A DNA stretch of 64,000 nt from Mesorhizobium atlanticum (GTDB lineage Bacteria > Pseudomonadota > Alphaproteobacteria > Rhizobiales > Rhizobiaceae). Each line of letters begins with the position of its first letter. Positions within the stretch are counted from its first letter, which is position 1. The stretch lies in NCBI RefSeq assembly GCF_003289965.1, contig NZ_QMBQ01000002.1, positions 1-64,000 of the forward strand, in the 5' to 3' direction. The position numbers and the translations under genes are program-made. Of this stretch, positions 1 to 8,721 are shown one piece after another. The notes under the pieces were generated by a model that was not told the DNA's origin, searched no databases, and worked only from the letters and a program-made list of their open reading frames with translations.

Positions 1-167
1 CATGTTCAACTCAAATCTTCTCTCTACGTTCCAGGCCCGCCGAACGGGATCCAAGGCCGCGCAAGCGGCCCTTTCATTTGGCGAGCCATCTACCTATCTG
101 TAGGCCAGCCTATCCGTAGGCCTAGGCTTACGTCCAAGAACGCAAGCAAACGCTTGCTCGTAGGTGA

Positions 168-244
<77 letters not shown>

Positions 245-264
245 ATTCTATCATAAATCAATTA

Positions 265-293
265 CCGTCCCGCTCTAACCGGGGCGGTTTTTT
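265..293 (+). terminator. Rho-independent terminator downstream of tRNA-fMet
   Basis: An 8-bp stem (CCGTCCCG / CGGGGCGG, one G-T pair) with a 7-nt loop is followed by six T's at 288-293. It lies 20 nt after the tRNA CCA and would end its transcript. It appears to be supplied by the insert, because a second terminator follows the duplicated tRNA tail near 13754. Confidence 0.8.
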
Positions 294-538
294 GCGTTTA
301 GAAAGGCACGCAATCGTCGCGGCGAACCGGACGGCGCATCATTGCGCCGAGGAGTGGCGCTAAACGGGAGCGCGGGCAACCTAGCGCCCCCTAGGCGCGG
401 TGTAGCGCGCCTCTAGACGTAAGCTTAAGATAGAGCACCAAGGCCGATGGCGCAAAAGCAGCTATGCCCCCATCGCAGCCACTCGGATCAGCTTTCGGCA
501 ACAGGGGGCCCTACCGTGGTACTAGGACGTCGAAGTGT

Positions 539-1561
539 CTAGCGCCCCACTGGAGCCGTGCTTTCCCTGACGATCAGCCGGATTGCCAGTTCGCGTTGCC
601 TTAAATGCAGCCGCTGCGACGGCGATGCCAGGATGTAGTCGGCAGCAATTCGGCCCATGTCGCGTGCCGGCACTTCCAACGTGGTCAATTCAGGTGAGGT
701 GAGCTCAGCAATTTCGAGATTGTCGAAGCCAACGATCGAGACCTCCCCGGGGACAGCGATCCCGGCGGCGTGACAGTATTTGATGGCGCCGGCCGCCAGG
801 ATATCGCTGCCGCAAAACACCGCCGTCGGCCTTGTGCCTTCTTCCATCAGCCGCTGCATGCACCGCCGTCCGTCATCCAGCCTGTAGGCCCCTTCGACAA
901 CCGTAACGGTTGCGCGGTCGATGCCTGACCGCTCGAGTTCATTCAGGAAACCGTCGCGGCGGCCAGCCGCGCGATCATTGTCCTGGGTTATGCCTGCAAT
1001 CATCCCGAATTGGGCGTGGCCGAGGTCGAGCAGGTAGCGCGCCGCCGTGCGCCCAGCCTTCTCATTGTCGAACCCCACCGCGGCGCCCGACTCCATCGCT
1101 TTCGACGTGTAGGTATAGACATAGTCGATACGTTTTTGCTCAAGCATCGCAAGCGTCGCCGGCAGGTGCGTGGACCCTACCAGCACCACCGACTCGACGC
1201 CGCGCTCGACCAGCAGGCGCGCTTGCTCGTATTCGAGATCGATGTCGTAGCCCGAGGTGTTGATGATCAGCGAAACGTCCTTTTCGGACAGCCTGGCCTG
1301 AAGCGCGTCGACCATTGTGGCGTAGATCGCGTGGTCCAAGGTCGGAATGATGGCGCCGACCAGCCTTGTTCGCGTGGATCGCAGCGCCCTGGCGGAACCG
1401 TTGGGGACGTAGCCAAGTTCCCGTGCGGCTCGCACCACGCGATCTCGGACGATCTCATTGACGTTCGGGTTGCCATTGAGGACGCGCGAAACGGTAGCCG
1501 GCGAGCAGTTCGCAAGCCGGGCCACGTCAATCAGTTTGGCGCTGCCGTCTTCGATATCCAT
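539..1561 (-). CDS. LacI-family transcriptional regulator
   Basis: This 340-residue protein has the standard LacI layout. A helix-turn-helix spans residues about 10-30 (DVARLANCSPATVSRVLNG), a hinge helix lies near 55-65 (SARALR), and a periplasmic-binding-protein-like effector domain fills the rest. It probably senses a sugar-like metabolite and represses the divergent catabolic operon that starts at 1739. Three LacI-type palindromes lie in the shared intergenic region and before the ABC ATPase gene, which supports local action and autoregulation. The ATG at 1561 gives full family length. The effector cannot be read from sequence. Confidence 0.93.
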   Translation of the reverse strand: MDIEDGSAKLIDVARLANCSPATVSRVLNGNPNVNEIVRDRVVRAARELGYVPNGSARALRSTRTRLVGAIIPTLDHAIYATMVDALQARLSEKDVSLIINTSGYDIDLEYEQARLLVERGVESVVLVGSTHLPATLAMLEQKRIDYVYTYTSKAMESGAAVGFDNEKAGRTAARYLLDLGHAQFGMIAGITQDNDRAAGRRDGFLNELERSGIDRATVTVVEGAYRLDDGRRCMQRLMEEGTRPTAVFCGSDILAAGAIKYCHAAGIAVPGEVSIVGFDNLEIAELTSPELTTLEVPARDMGRIAADYILASPSQRLHLRQRELAIRLIVRESTAPVGR

Positions 1562-1584
1562 TGAGTATGGCCATTGCCAAATTT

Positions 1585-1600
1585 GAGAAACCGTTTTCTA
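1585..1600. promoter_or_regulatory. LacI-type operator, regulator-proximal
   Basis: The imperfect palindrome GAGAAACCGTTTTCTA lies 24 bp upstream of the lacI-family start. It shares the central CG and A/T arms with the stronger site at 1683-1700. It fits autoregulation, but the match is imperfect. Confidence 0.5.
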
Positions 1601-1662
1601 GATCGCACAAATTCTTTCAAGTCGCCACATGTCTTTTTCGACGAAAAGTCCAGAAAACAGGA

Positions 1663-1690
1663 TTGACAGCGCTCTGAAAAGTTGTGAAAA
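1663..1690 (+). promoter_or_regulatory. Candidate promoter for the catabolic operon
   Basis: A perfect -35 hexamer TTGACA at 1663-1668 is followed, at 16-bp spacing, by a weak -10 (TGAAAA, 1685-1690). The weak -10 lies inside the operator palindrome at 1683-1700, the usual arrangement for LacI repression. The -10 match is poor, so the exact start is uncertain. Confidence 0.4.
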
Positions 1691-1700
1691 CGATTTCACA
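1683..1700. promoter_or_regulatory. LacI-type operator, operon-proximal
   Basis: TGTGAAAACGATTTCACA is an 18-bp near-perfect palindrome centred on CG. It matches the general LacI/GalR-family pattern TGNAANCGNTTNCA. It sits 38 bp upstream of the CoA-transferase start and overlaps the candidate promoter. Confidence 0.75.
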
Positions 1701-1738
1701 AAGAGCGTAAATGAAAGCGCTACATCAAGGGAAGAGAC

Positions 1739-2956
1739 ATGCTCAGCGGGATCAAGGTCGTCAGCTTTTGCCATTTCCTGCAAGGTCCCGCAGGCGCCCA
1801 GTATCTGGCCGACATGGGTGCCGACGTCATCAAGGTCGAACCGATAGATGGGGCTCATGAGCGTCGGTGGTCCGGCGCGGATGTGTATGTCGACGGCGTC
1901 AGCGGCTTCTATCTCTGCGCCAACCGCAACAAACGCTCCATCGGCATCGATCTGAAAAGCCCTGAGGGCAAGGAAGTCGCGCGCCGCCTGATCGCCGAGG
2001 CCGACGTGGTCATGGAAAATTTCCGGCCTGGCGTGTTCGCCAAGCTGGGTTTCGACGACCAAGCGCTTCGCGCGATCAATCCTACACTGATCTTCGCCTC
2101 GGCAAGCGGGTTCGGCTCCACCGGACCGATGGCGCTGAAGCCTGGTCAGGACCTTCTCGCCCAAGCGCGGTCAGGTCTCATGAGTGTCACCGGCACGCCC
2201 GATCGGGGCCCGACGCCCGTTGGGGCGGCGATCGTCGATCAGCATGGCGGCGCGCTGCTGGCGATGGGCATCCTGGGCGCGCTGGTGCGCCGACTTCGTG
2301 ATGGCAAAGGCACGCGCGTTGAAGCCAGCCTGATCAACTCGGCGATCGATCTGCAGGGGGAGCCTCTCGTCAACTACTTCGCGGGTGGAATGAGCCGCGA
2401 AGTCCTGAAGCGCGAGAAGAACCTGGCTACGTGGTTCCACGCTGCGCCCTACGGCGTCTATCCCGCCACCGACGGCCATGTTGTAATCTCACTTTGCGAC
2501 TCCTCGGTGCTGGCCGAAGCGCTAGGCAGCGATGGTCTGCGCGAAGTGGCGGACGTCGACCGATACGCGAATCGGGATGAATACGCTCGCCACCTGGCCG
2601 AGGCTACGGCGATCTTTTCTGTAGCGGAACTTGCTGACCGCTTCGATCGCCACGGCATCTGGTGGGCGCCGATCAACTACTATGACGATCTGCTGGCTGA
2701 TCCGCAGCTAAGCCACGCTCAGGTGTTCCGTCAGGTCACCGTGCGGGGCCGCACCATCTATCTGGTCAATCATCCCAACCGCTATGACGGCGAGGTGCCG
2801 GCGCTGCGCTGCCTAGCCCTCGAGATTGGCGAGCACACCCGCGAGATCCTGCACGAGCTCGGTTATGCCGAGGGCGAGGTCAAGAGCCTGTTGGCCTCGA
2901 AGGCAGTGGTCGCTGCGAGCGGTGTCGGCGCTGCCGTGGAAAGGAAGGCATCATGA
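1739..2956 (+). CDS. CaiB/BaiF family (class III) CoA-transferase
   Basis: At 405 residues it is full length for family III CoA-transferases, which move CoA from an acyl-CoA donor to a carboxylic acid. The N-terminal Rossmann-like segment (GPAGAQYLADMGADVIKVE, residues 16-34) is typical. Asp138 in GQDLLAQARSG matches the catalytic aspartate of the family. The start follows an AAGGGAAGAG ribosome site and the stop overlaps the next gene (ATGA). It is the first gene of the LacI-controlled cluster and probably activates the pathway acid as its CoA ester. The substrate is unknown. Confidence 0.92.
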   Translation: MLSGIKVVSFCHFLQGPAGAQYLADMGADVIKVEPIDGAHERRWSGADVYVDGVSGFYLCANRNKRSIGIDLKSPEGKEVARRLIAEADVVMENFRPGVFAKLGFDDQALRAINPTLIFASASGFGSTGPMALKPGQDLLAQARSGLMSVTGTPDRGPTPVGAAIVDQHGGALLAMGILGALVRRLRDGKGTRVEASLINSAIDLQGEPLVNYFAGGMSREVLKREKNLATWFHAAPYGVYPATDGHVVISLCDSSVLAEALGSDGLREVADVDRYANRDEYARHLAEATAIFSVAELADRFDRHGIWWAPINYYDDLLADPQLSHAQVFRQVTVRGRTIYLVNHPNRYDGEVPALRCLALEIGEHTREILHELGYAEGEVKSLLASKAVVAASGVGAAVERKAS

Positions 2957-3780
2957 TGCTGAACCAGACTGCTCCAGCGGTCCGGGACATGGCTGAACGG
3001 CAGTCCCCCGGCGACCGCGGTCTTGCGGTTGTCACAGGCGGCCGACGCGGCATTGGCCGCGCCATCTGTTGCGAGCTTGCACGGGTGGGCTTCGATATAG
3101 CGATCGTCGATATTGTCGATGACGAGAATGCCAGCGAGACTGTCGATCTTGTGAGCAGGCTCGGGCGCAACAGCGCTTTCTACCGCAGGGACATCTCCGA
3201 GACGTCGGGCAACGCGACCTTTGTCGAAGGCCTTGAACGCGACCTGGGCGAGATCACGTGCCTGGTGAACAATGCCGGCGTGCAGGTGAGCGTGCGCGGC
3301 GACCTTCTCGATGTCACCGAGGAAAGCTTCGACCGGCTGATCGGTGTCAACCTGCGTGGCACATTCTTCCTCACCCAAGCCGTCGCGCGCGCGATGCTTT
3401 CAAGGCCGCAAACCGCGTCGGAGCGATCGGTCGTGACGATCACCTCCGCCAATGCCGGCCTCGTCTCGCCGGAGAAGGGCCCATATTGCATATCGAAGGC
3501 CGGGCTCTCGATGGCGTCGCAACAGTTTGCGATCCGCCTAGCGGACGCCGGCATCCGGGTACATGAGATTCGCCCCGGCTTGATCCAGACCGACATGACC
3601 GCAGACGTCTACGAGAAGTATTCGTCGCAGGTCGAGGCAGGTGAGTTGTCGGCGATCCGGCGATGGGGCCAGCCGGACGACATTGCTCGCGCAGTCGCGA
3701 CCTTGGCCGCAGGCGGCCTGCCGTTCAGCACCGGAGACATCTACCACATCGGTGGCGGCATGCAGATCCACCGCTTGTGA
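2953..3780 (+). CDS. Short-chain dehydrogenase/reductase (FabG-like)
   Basis: A 275-residue classical SDR. The cofactor motif TGGRRGIG is at residues 28-35, NNAG at 106-109, and the catalytic Ser165, Tyr178 and Lys182 (YCISK) are present. The 20 or so residues before the fold are longer than usual, so a later start is possible. It overlaps the CoA-transferase stop by four bases, which implies translational coupling. It likely oxidises a hydroxyl or reduces a keto group on the pathway intermediate. The asparagine-rich NAD/NADP-determining region does not settle cofactor choice. Confidence 0.9.
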   Translation: MMLNQTAPAVRDMAERQSPGDRGLAVVTGGRRGIGRAICCELARVGFDIAIVDIVDDENASETVDLVSRLGRNSAFYRRDISETSGNATFVEGLERDLGEITCLVNNAGVQVSVRGDLLDVTEESFDRLIGVNLRGTFFLTQAVARAMLSRPQTASERSVVTITSANAGLVSPEKGPYCISKAGLSMASQQFAIRLADAGIRVHEIRPGLIQTDMTADVYEKYSSQVEAGELSAIRRWGQPDDIARAVATLAAGGLPFSTGDIYHIGGGMQIHRL

Positions 3781-3797
3781 GCTTTTTTGAGCATAGC

Positions 3798-3812
3798 GTG
3801 AAAACGATTTCT
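3798..3812. promoter_or_regulatory. LacI-type operator before the ABC ATPase gene
   Basis: GTGAAAACGATTTCT repeats the left arm and centre of the 1683-1700 operator (GTGAAAACGATTTC, 14 of 14 bases). It lies in the short gap between the SDR stop and the ATPase start. It suggests an internal promoter or a secondary repressor site. Confidence 0.6.
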
Positions 3813-3823
3813 TGAGGCTCAGG

Positions 3824-5317
3824 ATGAAAGACGCAGTTCTCGAGATGCGCGGCATCCACAAGCGCTTTCCCGGTGTGTACGCACTGAATGACGTCAGCTT
3901 TGCCGTCAGCAAAGGCAGCGTCCATGGCGTTATCGGCGAAAACGGGGCTGGCAAGTCGACGTTGATGCGCGTCCTCTCCGGCGCCTTCCTTGCCAATGAG
4001 GGCGAGGTGGTCATCGATGGCACTGTCGTGCCGACGCCGACGCCGGAGCGGATGCTCGAACTGGGTATTGCGGTCATCTACCAGGAACTGGCTCAGGCGC
4101 CCCATCTGACGGTCGCCGAAAACATCTTTCTTGGCCGATTGCCGAAGACTGTGCTCGGCACCGTCGACTGGCGCAAAACCCAAGCTGCGGCTCGCGAGGT
4201 GTTGGACAGGTTGGGTTTCCGGGTTGATCCGGCCGCCCGGATCGATGCGATAAGCGTAGCCCAGCGTCAAATGGTGGAGATCGCCAAGGCGATTGCACGC
4301 GAAGCGCGCATCGTGGTCCTCGACGAGCCGTCCGCTGTCCTGGGCGACGCCGAGTTGGAACACCTGTTCACGACGATCCGGCGGCTCAGCGCCGAACAGG
4401 GCGTGTCCTTCATCTACATTACGCATCGTCTCAAGGAGCTCTACGAGATCTGCGACGAAGTCACCGTGCTGCGCGACGGGCAGGTTGTCGCGTCCATGCC
4501 GCTGGCGCAGACGACAACCGCCGACCTCATTCGCCACATGGTCGGACGCGAGTTGAAGGACGTGTTCCCACCCCGTCCGAAACCGGGCCCGGATGTGCGC
4601 CTTGAAGTGCGCAGTATCTCGCGAGCAGGCGTTTTAAGGGACATTTCTTTCGATGTCAGGCAAGGTGAGATCGTCGGCATCTGCGGTCTCGCCGGGGCCG
4701 GTCGGACGGAGGTGCTGCGGGCAATCGCCGGCGCCGACGCGATTGACAGCGGCGAGATCAGGATCGATGGCAAGGCGATCGCGGTCGATGGGCCGCGTGC
4801 AGCGCTCGCGCATGGGATCGGCCTGTTGCCCGAGGACCGCAAGACCGAGGGCCTTTTCCTCGAACAATCGGTTGCCTTCAACGTCACCGTTTCCGAACTT
4901 GCAGCCATCGTCCAAGGCGGACTGATCAGCCGCAGACGCGAGCAGGAGCAGGTTTCCCGCTTCATTCGGCAGATGCGCATCAAGACGCCGAGCGCCAGCG
5001 CCAAGGTGCGAACGCTCTCGGGTGGCAATCAGCAGAAGTGCGGCATAGCCCGGCAGTTGCATGCCGGGACCGAGATCCTTCTGGTGGATGAGCCGACGCG
5101 CGGCGTTGACGTCGCCGCCAAGCGCGAGATCTACGACCTGCTTGTTGGGCTGACCTCCACGCGCGGTGCGGCCATCGTGATGGTTTCGTCCGAACTCCCG
5201 GAAATTCTAGGCCTCTGCAACCGCATCGTCGTGATGCGGGAAGGCGCCGTCTCCGCGGTCCTGGATGGGGAGGGCGCGACCGAGGAAACCATCATGGCCC
5301 ATGCGGTCTGGCAGTAG
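3824..5317 (+). CDS. Sugar ABC importer, double ATPase subunit (RbsA/MglA type)
   Basis: A 497-residue protein with two tandem ABC domains, as in ribose/galactose-type (CUT2) importers. The first Walker A is GENGAGKST (residues 38-46), with Walker B VVLDEPSAVL near 160. The second domain has a degenerate P-loop (GLAGAGRTE) and a clear signature LSGGNQQK, the usual asymmetry in this family. I chose the ATG at 3824, preceded by GAGG, over an upstream in-frame TTG. It works with the permease at 7641 and the binding protein at 8722, although three enzyme genes lie between or around them. Confidence 0.92.
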   Translation: MKDAVLEMRGIHKRFPGVYALNDVSFAVSKGSVHGVIGENGAGKSTLMRVLSGAFLANEGEVVIDGTVVPTPTPERMLELGIAVIYQELAQAPHLTVAENIFLGRLPKTVLGTVDWRKTQAAAREVLDRLGFRVDPAARIDAISVAQRQMVEIAKAIAREARIVVLDEPSAVLGDAELEHLFTTIRRLSAEQGVSFIYITHRLKELYEICDEVTVLRDGQVVASMPLAQTTTADLIRHMVGRELKDVFPPRPKPGPDVRLEVRSISRAGVLRDISFDVRQGEIVGICGLAGAGRTEVLRAIAGADAIDSGEIRIDGKAIAVDGPRAALAHGIGLLPEDRKTEGLFLEQSVAFNVTVSELAAIVQGGLISRRREQEQVSRFIRQMRIKTPSASAKVRTLSGGNQQKCGIARQLHAGTEILLVDEPTRGVDVAAKREIYDLLVGLTSTRGAAIVMVSSELPEILGLCNRIVVMREGAVSAVLDGEGATEETIMAHAVWQ

Positions 5318-5324
5318 GAGCGAG

Positions 5325-6806
5325 ATGGGCATGCGGAGCTACCAACAATTCATCGGCGGGCGGTTCGTCGCCGGCACGGGCACAGGATCAATTGAACGCA
5401 GAGCGCCAGCAAGTGGCGAGCGGGTCGCCACTTATGCGGAAGGCTCGCCGACAGATGTCGATCTGGCTGTCGAGTCGGCGCGGATCGCTTTCGAGGAAGG
5501 GCCCTGGCCGCGCTTGAGCGGCATCGAGCGAGCCGAAGTGCTCAACCGGTTCGCCGAACTCATCAGCGCCAATCGGGAGCGGCTGGTGAGGATAGAGGTG
5601 GAGGAGGTCGGCAAGCCGATAAGGTTTGCTCGTGGCGACATCGACGGCGCGATCGGCCTGACGCGCTACGCCGCTTCCTTTGCAATGCAGATGGCGGGTC
5701 TATCCTACACCAACATTGGTGAGGGCAAGACGGCGCTGGTCACGCGCGAGCCTGCCGGGGTCGTGGCGCTGATAACGCCATGGAACTTTCCGGCTCTCAT
5801 CCTGTCACAAAAGGTGCCGTTCGCGCTTGCCGCAGGCTGCACGGTCGTGCTGAAGCCGTCCGAGTTCACATCCGGCTCGGCGTTCGAGATCGCGGCGCTG
5901 GCGAGCGAGGCGGGGCTGCCGGCCGGCGCCTTCAATGTCGTCAGCGGTTATGGCGCCGCGGTCGGTGATCACCTGACCGCGCATCCTGGCATCGACTTCG
6001 TTTCCTTCACTGGGTCGACCCGCACCGGCAGCCGCGTCGTCGCCAACACATCGCGCCACCTGGTCAAGTCCTCGGTCGAGCTTGGCGGCAAGTCGGCCAA
6101 TATCGTCTTTGCCGATGCCGATCTCGATGCCGCCACTGACGGCGCGCTGATGGGTGTCTTCTTCAACAATGGCGAATGCTGCGTCTCAGGTTCACGGCTG
6201 TTCGTTCAATCGTCCGTCGCTGACGAGTTCATCGCCAAAGTCGTCGCGCGGGCGCGCACGATGAAGGTGGGCAACCCGTTCGACGAAGACACCGACATCG
6301 GGGCGCTGATCGACGGCAACCATCTGGAAAAGGTGGCGGGGTTCATCAGGGATGGGATCGAGGACGGCGCGGAGCTTGTCCTAGGCGGCAACATTGCAGC
6401 CGGAATGCCCGGACACTTCCACGAGGCAACCATCTTCGATCGCGTCGAGCCGCGCATGGCGATCTTCCGCGAAGAAATTTTCGGCCCCGTTCTCAGTATC
6501 ACCCGGTTCAATACGGCAGACGACGCGGTAAGGCTGGCCAACGATACCGTCTATGGCCTGTCGAACTACATCTGGTCGAAGAACATCGACACCGTGCTGA
6601 CGGTCGCCAAACGCCTGAGGAGCGGCTGGGTCCAGGCCAATACGATCATCGATGGCGCGCCACAGCTTCCGCTCACCGGTGTCAAGGGATCCGGTTTCGG
6701 TTACGAAATGGGCCAGGCCGGCTTCGAGGAATTCACGCAGCTTAAGACGCTTCTCATCCAGACCGGTCCTCGTGCCTCGGTGTTTCCGATCCGAGGCGGT
6801 CAATGA
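5325..6806 (+). CDS. NAD(P)-dependent aldehyde dehydrogenase
   Basis: A 493-residue ALDH-superfamily enzyme that oxidises an aldehyde to its acid. Asn154 (PWNFP), the general base Glu252 (VELGGKS) and the nucleophile Cys286 (NNGECC) are all visible, so it should be active. The ATG at 5325 follows AGGAG with good spacing. The open frame extends upstream into the ATPase gene, but without a ribosome site. It overlaps the next gene by four bases. In the cluster it could make the acid that the CoA-transferase activates. Confidence 0.93.
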   Translation: MGMRSYQQFIGGRFVAGTGTGSIERRAPASGERVATYAEGSPTDVDLAVESARIAFEEGPWPRLSGIERAEVLNRFAELISANRERLVRIEVEEVGKPIRFARGDIDGAIGLTRYAASFAMQMAGLSYTNIGEGKTALVTREPAGVVALITPWNFPALILSQKVPFALAAGCTVVLKPSEFTSGSAFEIAALASEAGLPAGAFNVVSGYGAAVGDHLTAHPGIDFVSFTGSTRTGSRVVANTSRHLVKSSVELGGKSANIVFADADLDAATDGALMGVFFNNGECCVSGSRLFVQSSVADEFIAKVVARARTMKVGNPFDEDTDIGALIDGNHLEKVAGFIRDGIEDGAELVLGGNIAAGMPGHFHEATIFDRVEPRMAIFREEIFGPVLSITRFNTADDAVRLANDTVYGLSNYIWSKNIDTVLTVAKRLRSGWVQANTIIDGAPQLPLTGVKGSGFGYEMGQAGFEEFTQLKTLLIQTGPRASVFPIRGGQ

Positions 6807-7648
6807 CCATGCCACGCCTCATTGTTTCCGACGTCGACCGGACCCTGCTCACCCACGACTACGTGCTGCCGCAGCGAGTCGCCGATGCCGTGCGCGTGGC
6901 TCAGGACAGGGGAACCGTGGTCGTTTTGGCGACCGCACGTTCTCCGCTCGGGGTCAGGCCCTTTGCCGAACGGCTGGGAATCGCCGATCTCGTCGTCGCG
7001 TTCAACGGCGGCTGGATCGGCAATGTCGCAACCGGGTCCGCGCTCTCGCAGCAGCGGATCTCACGCTCCGACGCGCTGCACGCCATGGCGACCGCGCAAG
7101 CAGCGGGCGTGCGGCCTATGTGGTTCACCGGCGATGCTGTTTTCGCACTGATGAACGACCCGCTCATCGCACGCGAAGCCGCGGTGACGAGGGAGCCTCT
7201 GTTCGTAGCCGAAACGATTGAAGCGCTCCCGGGCGAACCCGGCAAGATCATGTGTGTTGCCGGGGGCCCCCCCGACCGGGAAGCCTTCGCAATGCTCCGC
7301 GAAACGCTTGGCGAACGGCTCTCCGTGTCGCGGTCACACCCGCGCTTGCTCGAGATCGGGCCACCCGGGGTATCGAAGAAGACCGCGATAAGCCTCGTCA
7401 CTGCGCGGCTCGGCTTTGCACCCGCTGAGTGTGCGGCCGCTGGCGACGCGGAAAACGACCTCGAAATGCTGGCTTGGGCGGGAACCGCCATGACCGTCGC
7501 AAATGCCGTGCCGCCGGTCATCGAGCTTGCGCATTTCGTCGGACCGTCCTGTGACGAAGGCGGGCTGGCCGATGCCATAGCCTGGCTGATGCGGAGCCAG
7601 CAGCCGAAATCCACTGCCGCGCAATCAATGGGAGGAAGGGATGGTTGA
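6803..7648 (+). CDS. HAD-superfamily hydrolase, Cof type
   Basis: A 281-residue Cof/sucrose-phosphatase-like HAD phosphatase. Motif I is DVDRT (nucleophile Asp10, acid Asp12), Lys193 lies in KKTA, and motif IV is GDAEND at 214-219. The large cap between motifs II and III fits Cof proteins. These enzymes dephosphorylate sugar phosphates or similar small molecules in the cytoplasm. It is coupled by ATGA to the aldehyde dehydrogenase and overlaps the permease by 8 bases, so it belongs to the same transcript. The substrate is unknown. Confidence 0.9.
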   Translation: MTMPRLIVSDVDRTLLTHDYVLPQRVADAVRVAQDRGTVVVLATARSPLGVRPFAERLGIADLVVAFNGGWIGNVATGSALSQQRISRSDALHAMATAQAAGVRPMWFTGDAVFALMNDPLIAREAAVTREPLFVAETIEALPGEPGKIMCVAGGPPDREAFAMLRETLGERLSVSRSHPRLLEIGPPGVSKKTAISLVTARLGFAPAECAAAGDAENDLEMLAWAGTAMTVANAVPPVIELAHFVGPSCDEGGLADAIAWLMRSQQPKSTAAQSMGGRDG

Positions 7649-8636
7649 GATGACGACAAGACAAGCATCGGCCGCGCTTCAGCCGGGGTCGATCGGACGC
7701 CTGCGCGGATGGGCGCAGAGCCTCGGGCTGCTCTGGGTTCTGATCGTGCTGTGTGCGTTCGCCATATACCTGTCGCCGAGCTTCGTTCACATGGGCAATG
7801 TGCTGAACGTCGGTCGTCAGATCGCCCTGTTCGGCATTGTCAGCGTCGGCATGACCTTCGTCATTCTGACACGCGGCATTGACCTTTCGGTCGGCTCGAT
7901 CGTCGGTGTCGTGGCTGTCTCGACGGCGCTGATGATTTCGAACGGCATCTCAATACCGCTGGCCATGATCGTCGCGCTCGCCATCGGCGCCTTGTTCGGC
8001 GCAGTAAATGGCGCCGGCGTTGTCTTCTTCGGCATGCCGCCTTTCATCATGACCTTGGGCACATTGGTTATGGGCCGTGGCATAGCCATGACGATCGCCA
8101 ATGGCGAACCGAAGGCGCTTGGCGAATCCGCGGACGCCTTCGCGTATCTGGGCAGCGGATTTCTGCTCGGCATCCCGGTTCCGATCTGGCTCTTTGCCGC
8201 CATCGCGGCGATAGCCTTCGTCGTCCTTCGCCATACGCCGTTCGGGCGCCAGGTCTATGCTGTCGGCTCCAACACCGAGGCCGCGCGGCTGGCAGGGATA
8301 AGCGTGTCTCGCACCTTGATGTCGGTCTATGTGATTTCTGGCCTGCTGTCGGCGCTGACCGCCCTGGTTTTCGTGTCGAGGTTGACCGTCGGCGAGCCGA
8401 CGGCAGGAACCAATCTTGAGTTGGAGGCAATCTCGATCGTCGTCATCGGCGGGACCAGCCTGTTCGGCGGGGAGGGCGGCGTGATCGGCACGGTTATCGG
8501 TGCCGCGATCATTGCCGTGATGGCTAACATCCTGAACCTGCTCGGTATTTCGCCCTTCACGCAACAAATCGTCAAGGGCGCCATCATCATCGCAGCGGTG
8601 ATGTTCGAGGTCTACCGCCACCGCGTGCGGTCCTGA
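7641..8636 (+). CDS. Sugar ABC importer permease (RbsC type)
   Basis: A 331-residue inner-membrane permease of the CUT2/BPD_transp_2 family with about eight to ten hydrophobic segments. Family landmarks include the early TRGIDLSVGSIVG stretch and GGTSLFGGEGG near the C-terminus. The ATG at 7641 follows GGAGGAAGG. It pairs with the ATPase at 3824 and the binding protein at 8722. The interleaving of transporter and enzyme genes is unusual but all are co-directional and closely spaced. Confidence 0.92.
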   Translation: MVEMTTRQASAALQPGSIGRLRGWAQSLGLLWVLIVLCAFAIYLSPSFVHMGNVLNVGRQIALFGIVSVGMTFVILTRGIDLSVGSIVGVVAVSTALMISNGISIPLAMIVALAIGALFGAVNGAGVVFFGMPPFIMTLGTLVMGRGIAMTIANGEPKALGESADAFAYLGSGFLLGIPVPIWLFAAIAAIAFVVLRHTPFGRQVYAVGSNTEAARLAGISVSRTLMSVYVISGLLSALTALVFVSRLTVGEPTAGTNLELEAISIVVIGGTSLFGGEGGVIGTVIGAAIIAVMANILNLLGISPFTQQIVKGAIIIAAVMFEVYRHRVRS

Positions 8637-8638
8637 CA

Positions 8639-8686
8639 TCCAAGCGTGTCCGGTCCCGCCGCGGCAGACCGGTTGGGGCGCTTGGA
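8639..8686 (+). repeat. Intercistronic stem-loop between permease and binding-protein genes
   Basis: The arms TCCAAGCG and CGCTTGGA pair perfectly, with an inner CCGGT/ACCGG stem. There is no T-run, so it is more likely an mRNA processing or stability element than a terminator. Such elements often let binding proteins be made in excess of permeases. Confidence 0.55.
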
Positions 8687-8721
8687 ACACCTTAACTTGA
8701 AGTCCAACGGAGGAGTTAACA

